This document shows positions 32,300 through 44,065 of a DNA stretch of 64,000 nt, in pieces. The DNA lies in the NCBI GenBank assembly GCA_010015655.1, contig ML976657.1, forward strand, positions 794,264 through 858,263, written 5' to 3'. The position numbers were made by a program, and so were the translations under genes. Origin of the DNA: Bimuria novae-zelandiae CBS 107.79 (lineage: Eukaryota > Ascomycota > Dothideomycetes > Pleosporales > Didymosphaeriaceae). Below the pieces are notes generated by a model. That model had not been told where the DNA came from, made no database searches, and saw only the letters and a list, made by a program, of their open reading frames with translations. Positions within the stretch are counted from its first letter, which is position 1, and every line of letters begins with the position of its first letter.

Positions 32300-33315
32300 A
32301 TGGCGGGCTTCATCCAAAATATGCTGTGGAACAGTGTGTCGGGGTTCGTAGAGGAGGGCAAGCGCACGGTGGGCGGGTTCGCGGGGGATGCGCTGATCAA
32401 GGCGGGAGACATGGTCGAGGGCGGTGGGAGGACGGTTGGAAATGGTGAATCCCCCTTTCATTCCGTCTCGAGATTGTATTCTGTCACATCTCATCTATCA
32501 TCCTATTATACTTGCTTTGCATCATCATCCAGGAGGGATAGACCTTAGCTGGATAGGGATCGGGGTGGCAATTGGGATACAAAGGGAAGAGACAAGTTGC
32601 TAACAGGCGCACAGGCATCGAACGCAAAGCCACCAGCCTGGGAACTTCAATAACCGGGCAAACCTACAAGCCCGCCGCGAAAGCACTCCCGTCCACCGCG
32701 CGCCGCCCCGCAGCGCACCGCTCGAACTCGCTGCCTGCGTCGACGAAGCCGAGCACCGGCGGCTCCGGCACGCCGCTCGGCGCGAAGAAGTACGGCACCG
32801 CTGCCTCTAGCACTGCGAAGAAGAGCGTGAACAACCTCAACAAGACGACCGTCGGCGCTATCGGCGGCGCAAAATCCACCGTCGGCGGCGTAACCCGCGG
32901 CGTCGGAGGTCTCAGCAAGCCCGTCGACGGCGTCGTAGGCGGGACCAAAAACCTCGCCGGCGGCCTCGCAAGCAAGCCGCTCAACACGGCAAACTCCGCC
33001 GTCAAGCGCAGCACCTCTCTCCCGAAGCCGTTTCCGCAGTCCTCTCCCCTGCCTAAGACCTACGGCACCCCAAACGCCTTCCCGTCAGGCGAGAAGAAGA
33101 CGGCGGTGAAGCCTGGGCAGAGCAAGCCGTTTGTGCCGCCCGCGGCGCAGGAGAAGAAGCAGGAGGCGAGGGCGGGGAAGAAGGCGTATCCGGGGACGAA
33201 TACGCTGCCGGGGCAGGGTGGGCGGAAGCCGGTGGGTGTGAGTAAGAGCATGTATAAGCCGTTGCAGGGGTATGAGCCGCCGGTTAAGACGGGGGAGGTG
33301 AAGAGTTTCTTTTAG
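32300..33315 (+). CDS. Gly/Thr/Val-repeat basic protein, 281 aa
   Basis: Exons 32300-32444 and 32615-33315 with a 170-bp intron (a CTAAC branch site lies near its end) give 281 aa. The N-terminus (MAGFIQNMLWNSVSGFVEEG) is amphipathic. It runs into imperfect units around TVGG: KRTVGGFAGD, GGRTVGNG, then NKTTVGAIGGAK, KSTVGGVTRGVGG and DGVVGGTKNLAGG. The spacing is about 11 residues, as in 11/3 amphipathic helices of lipid-droplet or membrane-coating proteins. The remainder is Lys/Pro/Ser rich and probably disordered, ending PLQGYEPPVKTGEVKSFF. The family is not recognised; membrane or lipid association is an inference from the repeat pattern only. Confidence 0.7.
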
Positions 33316-33960
33316 GGGAGGGTGAAGCATCGAAGGTTTGATGACACGGGTTTAGAATCTTGTTGGGAGGGAGAGAAAATCTTCGCGGAATCATTGTTTC
33401 GAGGAGAAGTGGGCGTCAGGGTGTTCTCTGGGATTTGACGCCTAGGATGTAGGATATGTCACTCGTAAGGCTAGACGATATTGTGGGACTTTGGAAGGAG
33501 AGTCTCCCGTTATGATTATATGAATAATTATGCTTGTGCGGCTAAAGAGAAATACAAAGGGAAGCAGTACAATGAATTATTCGACACAAGTGGACCAGTG
33601 ACGGTGTTGGGAGCCACCTAGTGACTTTTGTGCTTATGCTCACCGTGCTACAACTTGCTGACCACCTTTCTTTTAATGCTTACCATTCGGAGACTGCTCG
33701 GACCGCCCAACACTCACCTTATAACCGACCCAACCTACCGTCGCGAGCGAAATACATTACCCCGCATACCGTAACGGCTGACCTTGCCCCAACAAGTAAC
33801 ACAGCGCTGATCCTCTCTCATAATGCCCTATCGGATCTTTCTGGACGCCGACGTCAGGTCCGAGGCATCGGTCAAGCTTTTGGCGCGGAGCTTGGGATTG
33901 CTTAAATCGCGGGCCCCGCCTCCGTAATATAGTACATTACAAAGAATTGATTCGCGAACT
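33316..33960. other. Intergenic
   Basis: About 645 bases holding the 3' end of the repeat protein gene and the promoter of the MFS gene. No gene or structured repeat was noticed. Confidence 0.4.
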
Positions 33961-35632
33961 ATGCGGTTGTTTTCAAAGAAAGATGGCGCCGTTAATGCGC
34001 CGGTGCAAGATATCAGTGTCGGAAATACAGTGAAAGGCGCGGAGGCGGACGGCATTGAGAGAGATGCAGAAGTAGGAGTAGGCGCGCAGGTGCAGGAGCA
34101 GATGCAGATTGATCCTGAGCTGGAGAGGCGAGTGAGGCGGAAGTTGGACTGGCATATCATTCCGCTCGTATCGGCTTTGTACTTGTTTGCTTTCCTGGAT
34201 CGGTCGAACATTGGGTTCGTGCGCTCGCATCTCTTTATCCTTCAGAGTTCTGCATGAAACTAATGACACCGGTGAATAGGAATGCGCGCATCGCTGGCAT
34301 GAGCGGAGACCTCAAGCTCGACGGTCCCAAGTACGACTGGCTGCTCACCATCTTCTACATCTCGTACATTGTGTTCGAGTTCCAGGTCATCATGTGGAAG
34401 GTTGTACCGCCGCATCGCTGGGCGGCGTTTCTGGTGTTTGGGTGGGGTCTGGTGTCGACGGTGCAGGCGGCGATTCACTCGTGGGAAGCGGAGATGGCGC
34501 TGCGGTTCTTCATGGGGTTTGCGGAGGCGGGATATGGGCCTGGGATACCGTATCTGCTTTCCTTCTTCTACCTCAGGCATGAGCTGGGACTGAGGGCAGG
34601 TTTGTTCGTCAGTGCGGCACCGCTAGCGAATACTTTTGCGGGCGCACTTGCGTATGGGATTACGAGTGGGAGCCCGAGGATCGCTAAGTGGAGGGTGTTG
34701 TTCCTGGTGGAAGGACTACCTACTATCGCGATGGCAGCGGTGGCGTGGTTCTTCCTGCCTGATAGCCCTGAGAAGGCGAGGTTTCTTACAGTAGAGGAGA
34801 AGATGGTGGTGAAAGCGAGAGGGGTGAGGCAGGCCGGTGCCGCGACCAGAGTGGGCGGCGTGAACTGGAAGGAGTTCTGCGCCGGACTTGCAGATCCGAA
34901 GGGATGGATCTTAGGGGTAAGTTATGGTGACAAATGTATGTTGGCTTGACTGACAGGCTACAGTTGATGTACTTCTCCTGCAACGTCAGTTTCTCGTCGC
35001 TGCCGGTCTTCTTACCGACGATTCTGAAAGAGATGGGCTTCTCGGCAATCAACGCGCAGGGACTCACGGCGCCGCCCTACTTCCTCTCGTTTCTGGTCAC
35101 CATCATCACGCCGTACATTGCGGACCGTACGCAGCAGCGCGGCATTATGTTGGTTATCCTCACTATGATCGGTGGCACGGGTTATGTCATTCTGGCAGCG
35201 GCGAAGAGCGTCGGAGCGAGGTACTTTGGTGTGTTCATGGCGGCGGCGGGCATATTCCCCGCTATCGCGAACATCTTGCCGTGGGTATTGAACAACCAGG
35301 GCAGCGATACGCGACGTGGGGCAGGCATCGTCCTGTTGAACCTTATCGGACAATGCGGGCCGCTGCTTGGGACAAGAATGTACCCCAGTAACGAGAGGCC
35401 GTTCTACGTCAAAGGACAGTCTGTCTGCGCAGCGTTCATGTTCTTCACGACGTTCCTGGTGATTACACTGAGGACCCTGTTGGTGTGGGAGAACAAGAAG
35501 CTTGATAGGCAGTATGGGACGATAGCGCAGCAGAAACAAGCTATACAGGAGATGGCGGGAAAAAGAGGTGGGGAGGCGAAGGAGGAGGTTGCTGTCGAGA
35601 ACTATGGACCATTGTTTAGGTATGTGTTGTAG
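33961..35632 (+). CDS. MFS permease of the Dal5/anion:cation symporter group
   Basis: Exons 33961-34214, 34280-34916 and 34964-35632, with introns of 65 and 47 bp, give 519 aa, the usual length for the group. The N-terminal cytoplasmic part ends with RRKLDWHIIPLVSALYLFAF LDRSNIG, the signature of fungal Dal5-type carriers (allantoate, nicotinate, vitamin and related organic anions). About 12 hydrophobic segments are visible, with RFFMGFAEAGYGPGIPYLLS in the expected TM4 loop and FLPDSPEKARFLTVEEK before the central loop. It is a plasma-membrane symporter by family; the substrate cannot be told from sequence. Several splices fall inside conserved motifs, which confirms them. Confidence 0.9.
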
Positions 35633-36028
35633 AGGGGTTGCAGTTGAGAGGACCAAGGCGAGGAAAGAGCGACCGAGCTAGAGGAGAGGCTAGACCGGCT
35701 GGGCAGTTAGGCACGCGACCACCGCAGTCGTTGTGCCACACCCGTGTATTCTTTTCGCTGTGCAGTCTGCTAGTCAGTAGCTTAAAGTAGTGTTGCCCAT
35801 TGCGCTGTGAATGATTCGATTTGGGAATGCATTGATGAAGCGTCTACAAGAGCTGATGCCAGCTGAGGATGGGTAAGCGCATTGACCATGCTGATGTCGT
35901 CACTCGCAATGTACGAGTAGTTCTGCATGTGATCCCCAACTATTGCAAGCTCTTCTCTACCTGCGCGCGTTATTTATTCCAAGGTCCTCTCCGCACACGC
36001 AGGCACCCCGCCAGAAATCGCCGCAACC
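35633..36028. other. Intergenic
   Basis: About 400 bases, promoter of the Mg2+ transporter gene. Nothing else was noticed. Confidence 0.4.
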
Positions 36029-38650
36029 ATGGCTTCCAATGGCCGCGACGAGAGCTCCACAAATCCGGGAGAGTCAGCATACGCAGAAGCAGCATCCCAT
36101 AACCCTGCACCGCAGAGTGAAGCGGGGGCCAGCGCATCGCCCGCAAAGAAGCGCAAGCACCGTGGAGGCAAGAAGCGACGCAACCGCCGGCAGTCGTTCG
36201 CGAACGCGCTGGACACGGGCGACATAACCGACGACGCCCGCCCGAGTCTCGTAGACCTCCAAGGCACCTCGTCGCGCGGCAACTCCAGTTTCTATCGCCT
36301 TCGCCAGAAGCGCAGCAACGACAGCCTGGAGAGCGAAGCCGCCCTCCTGGACCACCGCGACCAGCCCGTCTCCCTCCAGACGCGCCGTGCCAGCGTGCAG
36401 GCCTCGCAATTGCTCTCCCCGCCCCAGCGACGCTACACGCAGCCGCAGAACCCTCCCTCCGTCCCCGCACACCAGCAGTATGCATCCAACAGCGACCACG
36501 ACGACGATGAAGCCAACGACAGGACGCCGCTCATGAGTTCCTCTGTGAGGGATGTCAGGTCAGCCGGCTATGGAGGCGCCAGCAACCTGATGGGAAACCG
36601 TCGACGAAGGGAGAGCAGGTCCTCGAGTGCGTCGAACAATGGCCTGGGTGCCCAATTCGCCACGCAGCATCACTCGCATACCAACCTTACAGATTACGAC
36701 GTGAACAACCCACCCTCCGTCCCCGCGAGCCCAGTGCTAGGCCCCGAACTCAACAGCTATGGCGATGTCATGCTTCCGACTGACATCCAACGGGGCAGTT
36801 CCAGACCAGGGAGCAGCGGGAGTAGGGGTCGAACTCGAGACATACTCATCAATATTGACGAGGAGCCTCCTTCGAAGCAGATATATGAATCTGCCCCCAC
36901 GTCGCCTCCTGCTCCGGGTGACATGCGTCGACGTATGACTCTCTCCGCCACCGAGGATGTCTGCTTCCCTCTGGAAGGCATGTCAGAGATCGGTCACGAG
37001 GACGAAATTCAACGCTCGGAAGCCGAAGATACACGCCAACGCCGCCGCCGCCGCAGATGGCCAGATTTGCGCGTCCTCGAAGCGTGGTCGCATGAGGAAA
37101 AGGAACAGCGTACCATGGAAGGGATGCGCGCTCGCAAAGTCAGCGAGCCTCTGATGGTGGATGGACGCCTGCGCCCGCAGAAGCGCACATGGCATAAAGA
37201 TACTGAAGACGCCCCATACCGCTTCACGTATTTCAACGAGGAATTTGACAACACGATCCACAGTCAGAGCATCAGCGAGCTTCTTCAGCCGGGACAGACG
37301 TTCCGGCAGCTGTTCATTCCCGACCCACCCATACTAGAGGACAGCTCAGATGACGAGACCGACGACGAGGAGGGCATGACGACTACGACACGGGAGGCCA
37401 CCATGGAGAGACCTAGCATGAACGGGCTCTCGCGCGCTGAAAGTCGGACACCGACGACGTTGCACGCGAAGCAGCCGTCGTCAGGGGAGCACACGCGCTC
37501 AAGCACACCAGGGCGCACTACCCCAATGCCACCCCAGGAACAAGAGAAGAAGGCGCCACGATATGGTCCGCGCCCGGCTTTCTGGCTGGACGTGCTCTCA
37601 CCTACTGATGCAGAAATGAAGGTGATTTCCAAAGCCTTTGGCATTCACCCTCTTACTGCCGAGGACATCCTCATGCAGGAGCCGCGCGAAAAGGTGGAGC
37701 TTTTCAAGCACTACTACTTCATCAACTACCGGACCTTCGAGCAGGACGAAAACAGCGAGGACTATCTTGAGCCTGTCAACCTGTACGTAGTTGTCTTCAA
37801 AGAGGGCGTCATCAGCTTTCACTTCTCCATGACCCCTCACCCCGCGAATGTCCGGCGCCGTATTCGTCAGCTGAAGGACTACCTCATTCTCAGCCCTGAC
37901 TGGATCTCCTACGGTCTGATTGACGATGTCACCGATGCATACGCTCCGCTCATTGAGCGCATCGAGCAGGAAGTCGACGACATTGATGAAGCAATATTGC
38001 GTTCTTATTCACAGGTCGAAGAGAAAACTTCCAAGAGCAAGAAGGACCCCTTCAACATTCTCAATGAGAAAGAATCCGACGACGAAGAAGGAAGCGGCGG
38101 TCGCGATATGCTCCGCCGAGTCGGCGAGGCGAGAAAGAGGGTTATGACTCTTTATCGCTTGCTGAGCACGAAGGCAGATGTCATCAAGGGCTTCGCAAAG
38201 AGATGCACAGAACAGTGGGACGTTGCACCGCGTGGCGAGATTGGCCTTTACTTGGGTGACATCCAGGATCATATCGTGACCATGACGGCCAATTTGGGTC
38301 ATTACGAGAAGTAAGTTCCTCATGTGGTTCATCTTGTAGTCCTCCAATTTCCATGCATACACTAACATCGTATCAGCCTTCTCTCGCGAAGCCATAGCAA
38401 CTACCTAGCCCACATCAACATCCGCATGAACGAGCGCCAAGAGCAGACGTCGGACATTCTCGGCAAGCTCACGGTGCTCGGAACGATTGTCCTGCCCATG
38501 AACGTCGTGACGGGTATCTGGGGCATGAACTGTCTTGTTCCTGGTCAGGACATAGAAAACCTAAACTGGTTTTGGGGTATTACTGGAAGTTTGATAGCCT
38601 TTGGGCTGAGCTGCTACTTCATCGCGAAGAGAATATACAATATCGTGTAA
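36029..38650 (+). CDS. CorA/Mnr2-type magnesium transporter
   Basis: Exons 36029-38310 and 38377-38650 with a 66-bp intron give 851 aa. The long N-terminal half is hydrophilic (basic KKRKHRGGKKRRNRR near 39-53, many Ser/Pro) and probably cytosolic. The CorA domain begins near residue 510 (RPAFWLDVLSPTDAEMKVIS, then FGIHPLTAEDILMQEPREKV, a hallmark). It ends with two membrane helices, VLGTIVLPMNVVTGIWGMN and WFWGITGSLIAFGLSCYFIA. The GMN motif needed for Mg2+ selectivity is intact near residue 810. Size and N-terminal extension resemble yeast Mnr2 (vacuolar) and the Alr proteins (plasma membrane). Which membrane it uses is not decided by sequence alone. Confidence 0.93.
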
Positions 38651-39805
38651 GAGATGTAATTGCGTTGTGTTTCAGCAGAACAGAAGTTGAGTACGGCGTG
38701 ACATGAGAAAGGCATCGCAAAGGCCGAATGAACGAAGTTTTGTTTATCGTGGTAGGTCGTAGTAGGCCTCAAGCATTTGTAGGCGCAACACGTGCCACGA
38801 GACAGCCTGGCGCGAGGAACGGTAGTCGTCAGTCTTCAGTCGTAGGAACCGAGCATCTTTGTTTCGACGGCCTTGCCAGAATGCGAAGCTCGATTGAGTG
38901 CGCCCGTGATCCATTCTCTTGGTCGTGAACAAGGCGTTGGGTCGGGAGTGGTTGGGAAGGCTAGAAAGGTACACATTGCCGTGGGTAGATGTTGTTATGT
39001 AACACAATTTGTTGTTTTGAGTACGGTAATGAAAGCTCTAGTGTTCTGAATTGAATTACACAAGGCTGATCAATATAGTGGGCAAGTACACATGTCAACT
39101 TCAGCTCCAATATCCTCGCCTTCCAAATCTCCTGAGTCAACCTCGGGATTCACAAGACCACCAGGATCGAAGGCATTCGCGGTTTTCAAGTTATAGTCCG
39201 TACCAGGCGACTGCGGGAGCAGTTGGACCCTACACTCCTTGTTTATTGAGCTATTCGACACCCTCCTCCTCAAAATCGCCTTGTTCTAAAATAATCCGGA
39301 TCTGTTATTCCATCCATGTCTTTGTTCCACAGTGTGAACGAGTTCCTCATCAAGGCCTAGTCGCTTTCATTGTCTCTATCCCGAAGGAATCTCGTACTTC
39401 TTACGATTGACCATTTTCGTCTTCGAGAAATAAACACGCTTGTTCACTATCATCTTATCGGAGTCTGATGCACGTGTTCGACGAAAAAGCACCGTCCGTG
39501 CCTTTCTACCCCGAAATCCCTACCTCAAGCAAACCAGAACTCCAAACAAGTATCCTATTTGTCAGGCAAACATCAGCAAACATTGAGACATACTTACATC
39601 TCCGAGGTATGTTTGCATGGAGAATCTCCGAGAATGGCGGAATAACCTGGAAGCATCATTCCACTCAATGTTTCCACTCAGCGACTGGTACTAAACAAGA
39701 GACAGCAATTACCCACAGGCTTACGCGGTTTAAAAATCTCGATTGGTGGAAAATATGGATTCAACCAGTTCCGCGGCACAGCGTATTCGCAAGGGCTGAT
39801 TTGCA
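38651..39805. other. Gene-free stretch
   Basis: About 1.15 kb without a supported gene. A 117-codon plus frame at 39468-39821 starts plausibly (MHVFDEKAPSVPFYPEIP) and might be a 5' exon of the following repeat ORF, but no convincing donor-acceptor pair was found. Confidence 0.35.
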
Positions 39806-40852
39806 TTGTATAGGTTCATGATGGGTGGCATACCTGAGAGCCAAGACGACGACGAGAAGACACCTGTTTCGGATGATGGAGCATCAGCGCTAGATTTGGG
39901 CATTGCGAAGTTAGGTATATCGGACGATGAGGGAAGACAACTGGGTTCATCGGCTGCGCATGACGCAAGTACGTCCTTGGGCGGAGAGCAGGAGCAGCCA
40001 ATTGAATAGCAACTAGCTGAGGAAGCAAAAGAGCAGACTCCCAACCAAGGGCCAGAGCAACCCAGCAGAGTAGTGCAAGAGGAGCCTTCCGAGCAAAGAC
40101 AAGAGCAACCGCCCGATGAAGAGAAAGAGCAGCCACCCGACGAAGAGAAAGAGCAAACTTCTGAGAAAGGACAAGAGCAACTTCCCAATGAAGGGAAAGA
40201 GCACACTCCTAATCAAGGGCAAGAGCAACCTTCCGAGAAAGGACAAGCGCTCCCACCCGACGAAGGGAAACAGCAGCCGCCCTCAGGACAGGACCAAACT
40301 GCCACCGAAGGACAGAACCCCGTTCCTCCTCAGGACAGTCCCAAACCCCCGCCTCAGAACCCCACCACCCTCATCCCACCCCAGACGCCGCATCCCTCTC
40401 CCACATAACCACCACCGGCATCCCCTCCTCCACTAGCCTCACACTACCTCATCCGCGCCATAAACGACTACCTCGACGACGACAATTTCCTCAGCGACCA
40501 AGACGTGCTATTCGGCTGGCGCGCTCACCTCCTCTGCCAAGCGGCGTACAATGCTCAGGGCGCGGTGGTGCTGTACCGGCAGAGCAAGGAGATCATCATG
40601 GATTTGTCCGCGTTGCAGTATACGGATGATGAGATAAGGGAGAAGTTGTAGGCGGCGGCGTTTGACGAGAGAGTTGTGCGTGAGGCGCTGGATATGGAGA
40701 ATAAGTTGGGTGAGGACGGGCGTGGGAAACGGGATAGAGAGGGTCCGGATGGTGGGGAGGTTAGGGTTGGGGAAGCAGGGGATGGGGCTGAGGAGCAGGG
40801 GGAAGAGGAAGATAAGGCCAAGGAGCATGATGAGGGGGCAAGGGCATCGTGA
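39806..40852 (+). pseudogene. Glu/Gln/Pro-repeat reading frame with three in-frame stops
   Basis: One reading frame of 349 codons stays open except for TAG at 40007, TAA at 40406 and TAG at 40649. The N-terminal part is acidic (PESQDDDEKTPVSDDG). The middle is a string of imperfect 8-9-residue units such as EQPPDEEK, EQTSEKGQ and EQLPNEGK. The C-terminal part looks like a folded domain (HYLIRAINDYLDDDNFLSDQ, then VLFGWRAHLLCQAAYNAQGA). That ordered domain is downstream of two stops, so the stops probably arose after the gene was functional. All three can come from CAG or CAA by C-to-T. A decayed gene is the simplest view; readthrough or splicing cannot be excluded (see findings). Confidence 0.55.
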
Positions 40853-41617
40853 AGGTGGGCGTGATGCAGGATAGCGGTTGTGGCTGAGGGGTGGTATAGG
40901 AGGAAGTGTCGAGCGACGACTGCGTGGCACAGTCCTGATTCTAAATTAACTGATAGCGGCACCTGTAGTGAACTGTTGTATTGCCTATCATAGTGCAACT
41001 TACGATAACGCAAAAGGACTTATGTACGCAATGGAAATCTGGCATTCTCTCCATCATACTTCACGTGTTCGACTATTCGATACGCCAATTAGTCACGCGG
41101 CAGTGGACGTCAAGGTACATCGACATGATGTACCATAGTAGTGAGATACTAGGATCAGGATAGCAACTGTTGTGAAGAAACATGGGTTCACCGGTCGGCC
41201 ATCTTCGCTTGTAGGTACAAGGTCGGGTAAGACAGTTCCATTTGGCATTGTCTTAGTCCTGTGTATTACCCCTGGATAAGCAATACAGTGTCGGACACCT
41301 ACTTTGTACCTGGCCGTCTGGCGCATTTCCTTACTTGCTATGTACCGAAGAACCTCCACTAATCACCGCGATGCTGGTGCTGCAGTTGTTGGCGAACGTG
41401 CCCGCACCCAGGCACCACTATACCTGTCCCTCAATATCCCAAGAATTCCTCAGGCATCGCTAGCGTGCCTTACAGCACATCTCTAACTCCTATCCTGCGG
41501 ATCACCTCCTGCTAGATCCATGCAGACCCTTAAATCTCTGCAATGCGGTACCTTTCGGCGCGCCGTATACAACAAAGATCTGAAACCCCTCCCTGGTGTT
41601 CAGCCTGCAGGGGGATG
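40853..41617. other. Gene-free stretch
   Basis: No supported coding region between the repeat ORF and the BRCT gene. Nothing repeated was noticed. Confidence 0.4.
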
Positions 41618-43067
41618 CTATTTTGCGGCAGGGCGCGTCGCACCGCCGGCGCCGAAAGCCAGGACGCTACTTTGGCGCTCAGCAGCAAGCTTTACGGGTG
41701 AGAAGCGTGACTCGGGGAGCCGCTTTTCGGCCTTGATAGATTCGAGGACCCTGCATTTGGTTAGACACATGCCGTGTTTTGCATAATGAATGGCGTGTCC
41801 TGGAAGGATTGCGTAAAGTTTATAGTGTCCCTGGAAAGTTGGGCGACGGATCATCCGCGATTCGCGAGAGTGCAGATGGGGAAGAAGTGAAGAGAGAACA
41901 GGCAGGAAAAGAGCGTCACTTACCATTCTACTGAGATGTACTTCACCGTGTTTCCTCGCGTCTTCGTGATCTCCTTTTGTAGTTTGCTGCCTGCGAGGCC
42001 GCCGCCACACGTCGTGCCTAGGATGACATGGGTGACAGTGCGGCGGCCGAGGGCGATGGATTGACTGGCACCGTGTTGCGTGAGGACGTACTTGAGCTTG
42101 TGGTCTGATATGAGGGGCATGGTCGAGCCGGTGATGTAGAAGCAGAGACCGCGAAAGATCTGCTTCTCAGGTGGCTTCGTGAGGTGTCGCGGTTCTGGTT
42201 CAGGCTTCGCATCGTGCTCTGCTATTGACAGTGAGTACTGCCAGGCTACGATAAGGTGTATGTGCGCTTACCTAGGTTCAAGACCATCTCATCCGCGCCG
42301 TCGGGTGTGTCTGGCCGCAAAGCATCATCCCTCGTAAGCTTCTCTTCTAGGGACAACCTCTTCGCCGTCATGGATGCCTTGCTCTTGCCCCAGACCTTAG
42401 CCAGGCTCTGCTGCCCGCCCGTCCGCAAGCCTTTCGGACCCTTCTCCCACCCACGGTTGGCCTTTCTCCCGTCATTCCCAAAGTCGGCGCTGCCCGCACC
42501 CACCGTATCTGCGACGCGCTTGCCACCACCCAATCCGCCTCTGTACTGCTGCTCGAGCTTCAGGCTGCGGCTCTGCCGCCATGACGTGGAGCCCGACGGG
42601 CGGTTCTCGGCACGCTGATGGCCTGTTGACGACGAATTCCAGGGGTCGAAAAAGGTGCGCGCCGAGGCTGCGACACCGGACGGCAGCGTGGGCGGGGCGT
42701 GTACGGGGGCGCTGCTGCTCGCGCTGGGCTTGGCGGCCGTTTGTGAGGCGGAGGATGGATTCATGCTCATGCTCGACAAACGCGTGTGATCACTGTGCAG
42801 CTTGCTGTGACTTACTGCGGGGAGCCGAGCTGCGTGCGTCGCCGCCACCGTGAGAGACGTGCCTGAAACCATGCGCTCATCGCGTCGAGGCACACCCGAT
42901 GCTGGTGTGTTATTCCGACGGTCGCATGCAGCAACGTACGGTGTGTGCTGCGCCGACGGCGGAGGGAGTTCTGGATCGTCGTCGGGTGTGGTTTGGGGTA
43001 CCTGCAGGAGCCCTGGGCGGCGGTGTGACTCGGGTGGGTAATAGCGTGTGATACGATAACCAAACAT
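41618..43067 (-). CDS. BRCT-domain protein
   Basis: Exons 43067-42272, 42221-41924 and 41750-41618 give 408 aa; the introns are 50 and 173 bp. The N-terminal 270 residues are Ser/Pro/Arg-rich and disordered, with a basic patch (KSKASMTAKRLSLEEKLTRD). The last third is a single BRCT domain. It starts at KQIFRGLCFYITGSTMP, continues through DHKLKYVLTQHGAS and RTVTHVILGT, and ends at the diagnostic Trp in YISVEWVLESIKAEKRL. BRCT domains bind phosphoproteins or DNA in repair and checkpoint control, and this single C-terminal BRCT after a disordered region fits a DNA-damage-related adaptor. The start is the first ATG in frame; a GTAAGT near 42810 leaves open an additional 5' intron. Confidence 0.82.
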
Positions 43068-44065
43068 GCGTGAACGTAAACTCTACGTTTCCTTTTTCGT
43101 TTCGCTTCTGTCGCGTTCAGGGAGACACGCTCGTCATGTGGCGTGGTGTTCACCCGAGCTTGTGAGTGCTGAAAGGCCAAAAGCAGCAACAACGTCGCAG
43201 CTGCCCTGTTCGGTAGTCGCGTAAAGCTGAAAGTCGGCTTGTATTGCCCATCCTGGGGTAACACATAGTCGCATGAAGCGCGAGGTTGGTTATCGTATTA
43301 TTTATCCTAGGGTAACACGCTGGCTACGACAACTAATCCTTATGGGCAACGTCTTGTTTTGATAACCGCAGCGTTTGTAGATTATGTGCCTCTGCATCAC
43401 AGATCCTGGATAATCACATCTGAAACTGGCCTGCGAAGTGGCCAACTCCTCACGCACTGTGAGTCACTTCGCTGCAGCCTTACCTGTCACCAGCATAGCA
43501 CTGCAAAAGATGTGTTTTAATTTGTTGATGTTCGTATCTCGTCTCGCGTATAGCTATTACTATCGTACTGGACATCGCGTGGCTAAATGCGGTTATGCGC
43601 GCATTCGCTAATGCACAAGAGTAAACAAACGCTATTTCCGTATTCCTTTCGCGCCTTGCTAGAAACAGATGCACACCTCATGATCCTATAAACCCTAACC
43701 CTAGGGTATAACTACGACTTGACAAAGAAGAAATTTGTACATACGAGAACAGGGGAATAGAACAAGGGAGCTGCGCACTTTTCCAACTCGTGGGAGTCTG
43801 ACCTCTGCAACGCCAGATATGGGGAAACAAAAAGGAAGAAAGGACATGCGAGGGTTACTGAACCCCAGTGGTGGCGGAGCAAACCCTGTTGAAAAAGAAA
43901 CTAATTCCAAGAATTAAACCTTTGCGCCTGTTCGTATCGACATTAGATTCCCATACAACCTGGGGATGCTGGTTTCGTATACACCGGATATAGAACTAAG
44001 AGATCCGTGTCTGTGATAAAAGGAAAAGTGGGCCGTGGCCTCGTGGAATTAGACGAGCGCCAATG
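43068..44065. other. Gene-free stretch with short telomere-like repeat
   Basis: About 1 kb between two minus-strand genes. It holds two copies of TCCT(G/A)GGGTAACAC (43251-43264 and 43305-43318) and a short telomeric-type motif at 43690-43707. No gene is supported. Confidence 0.45.
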
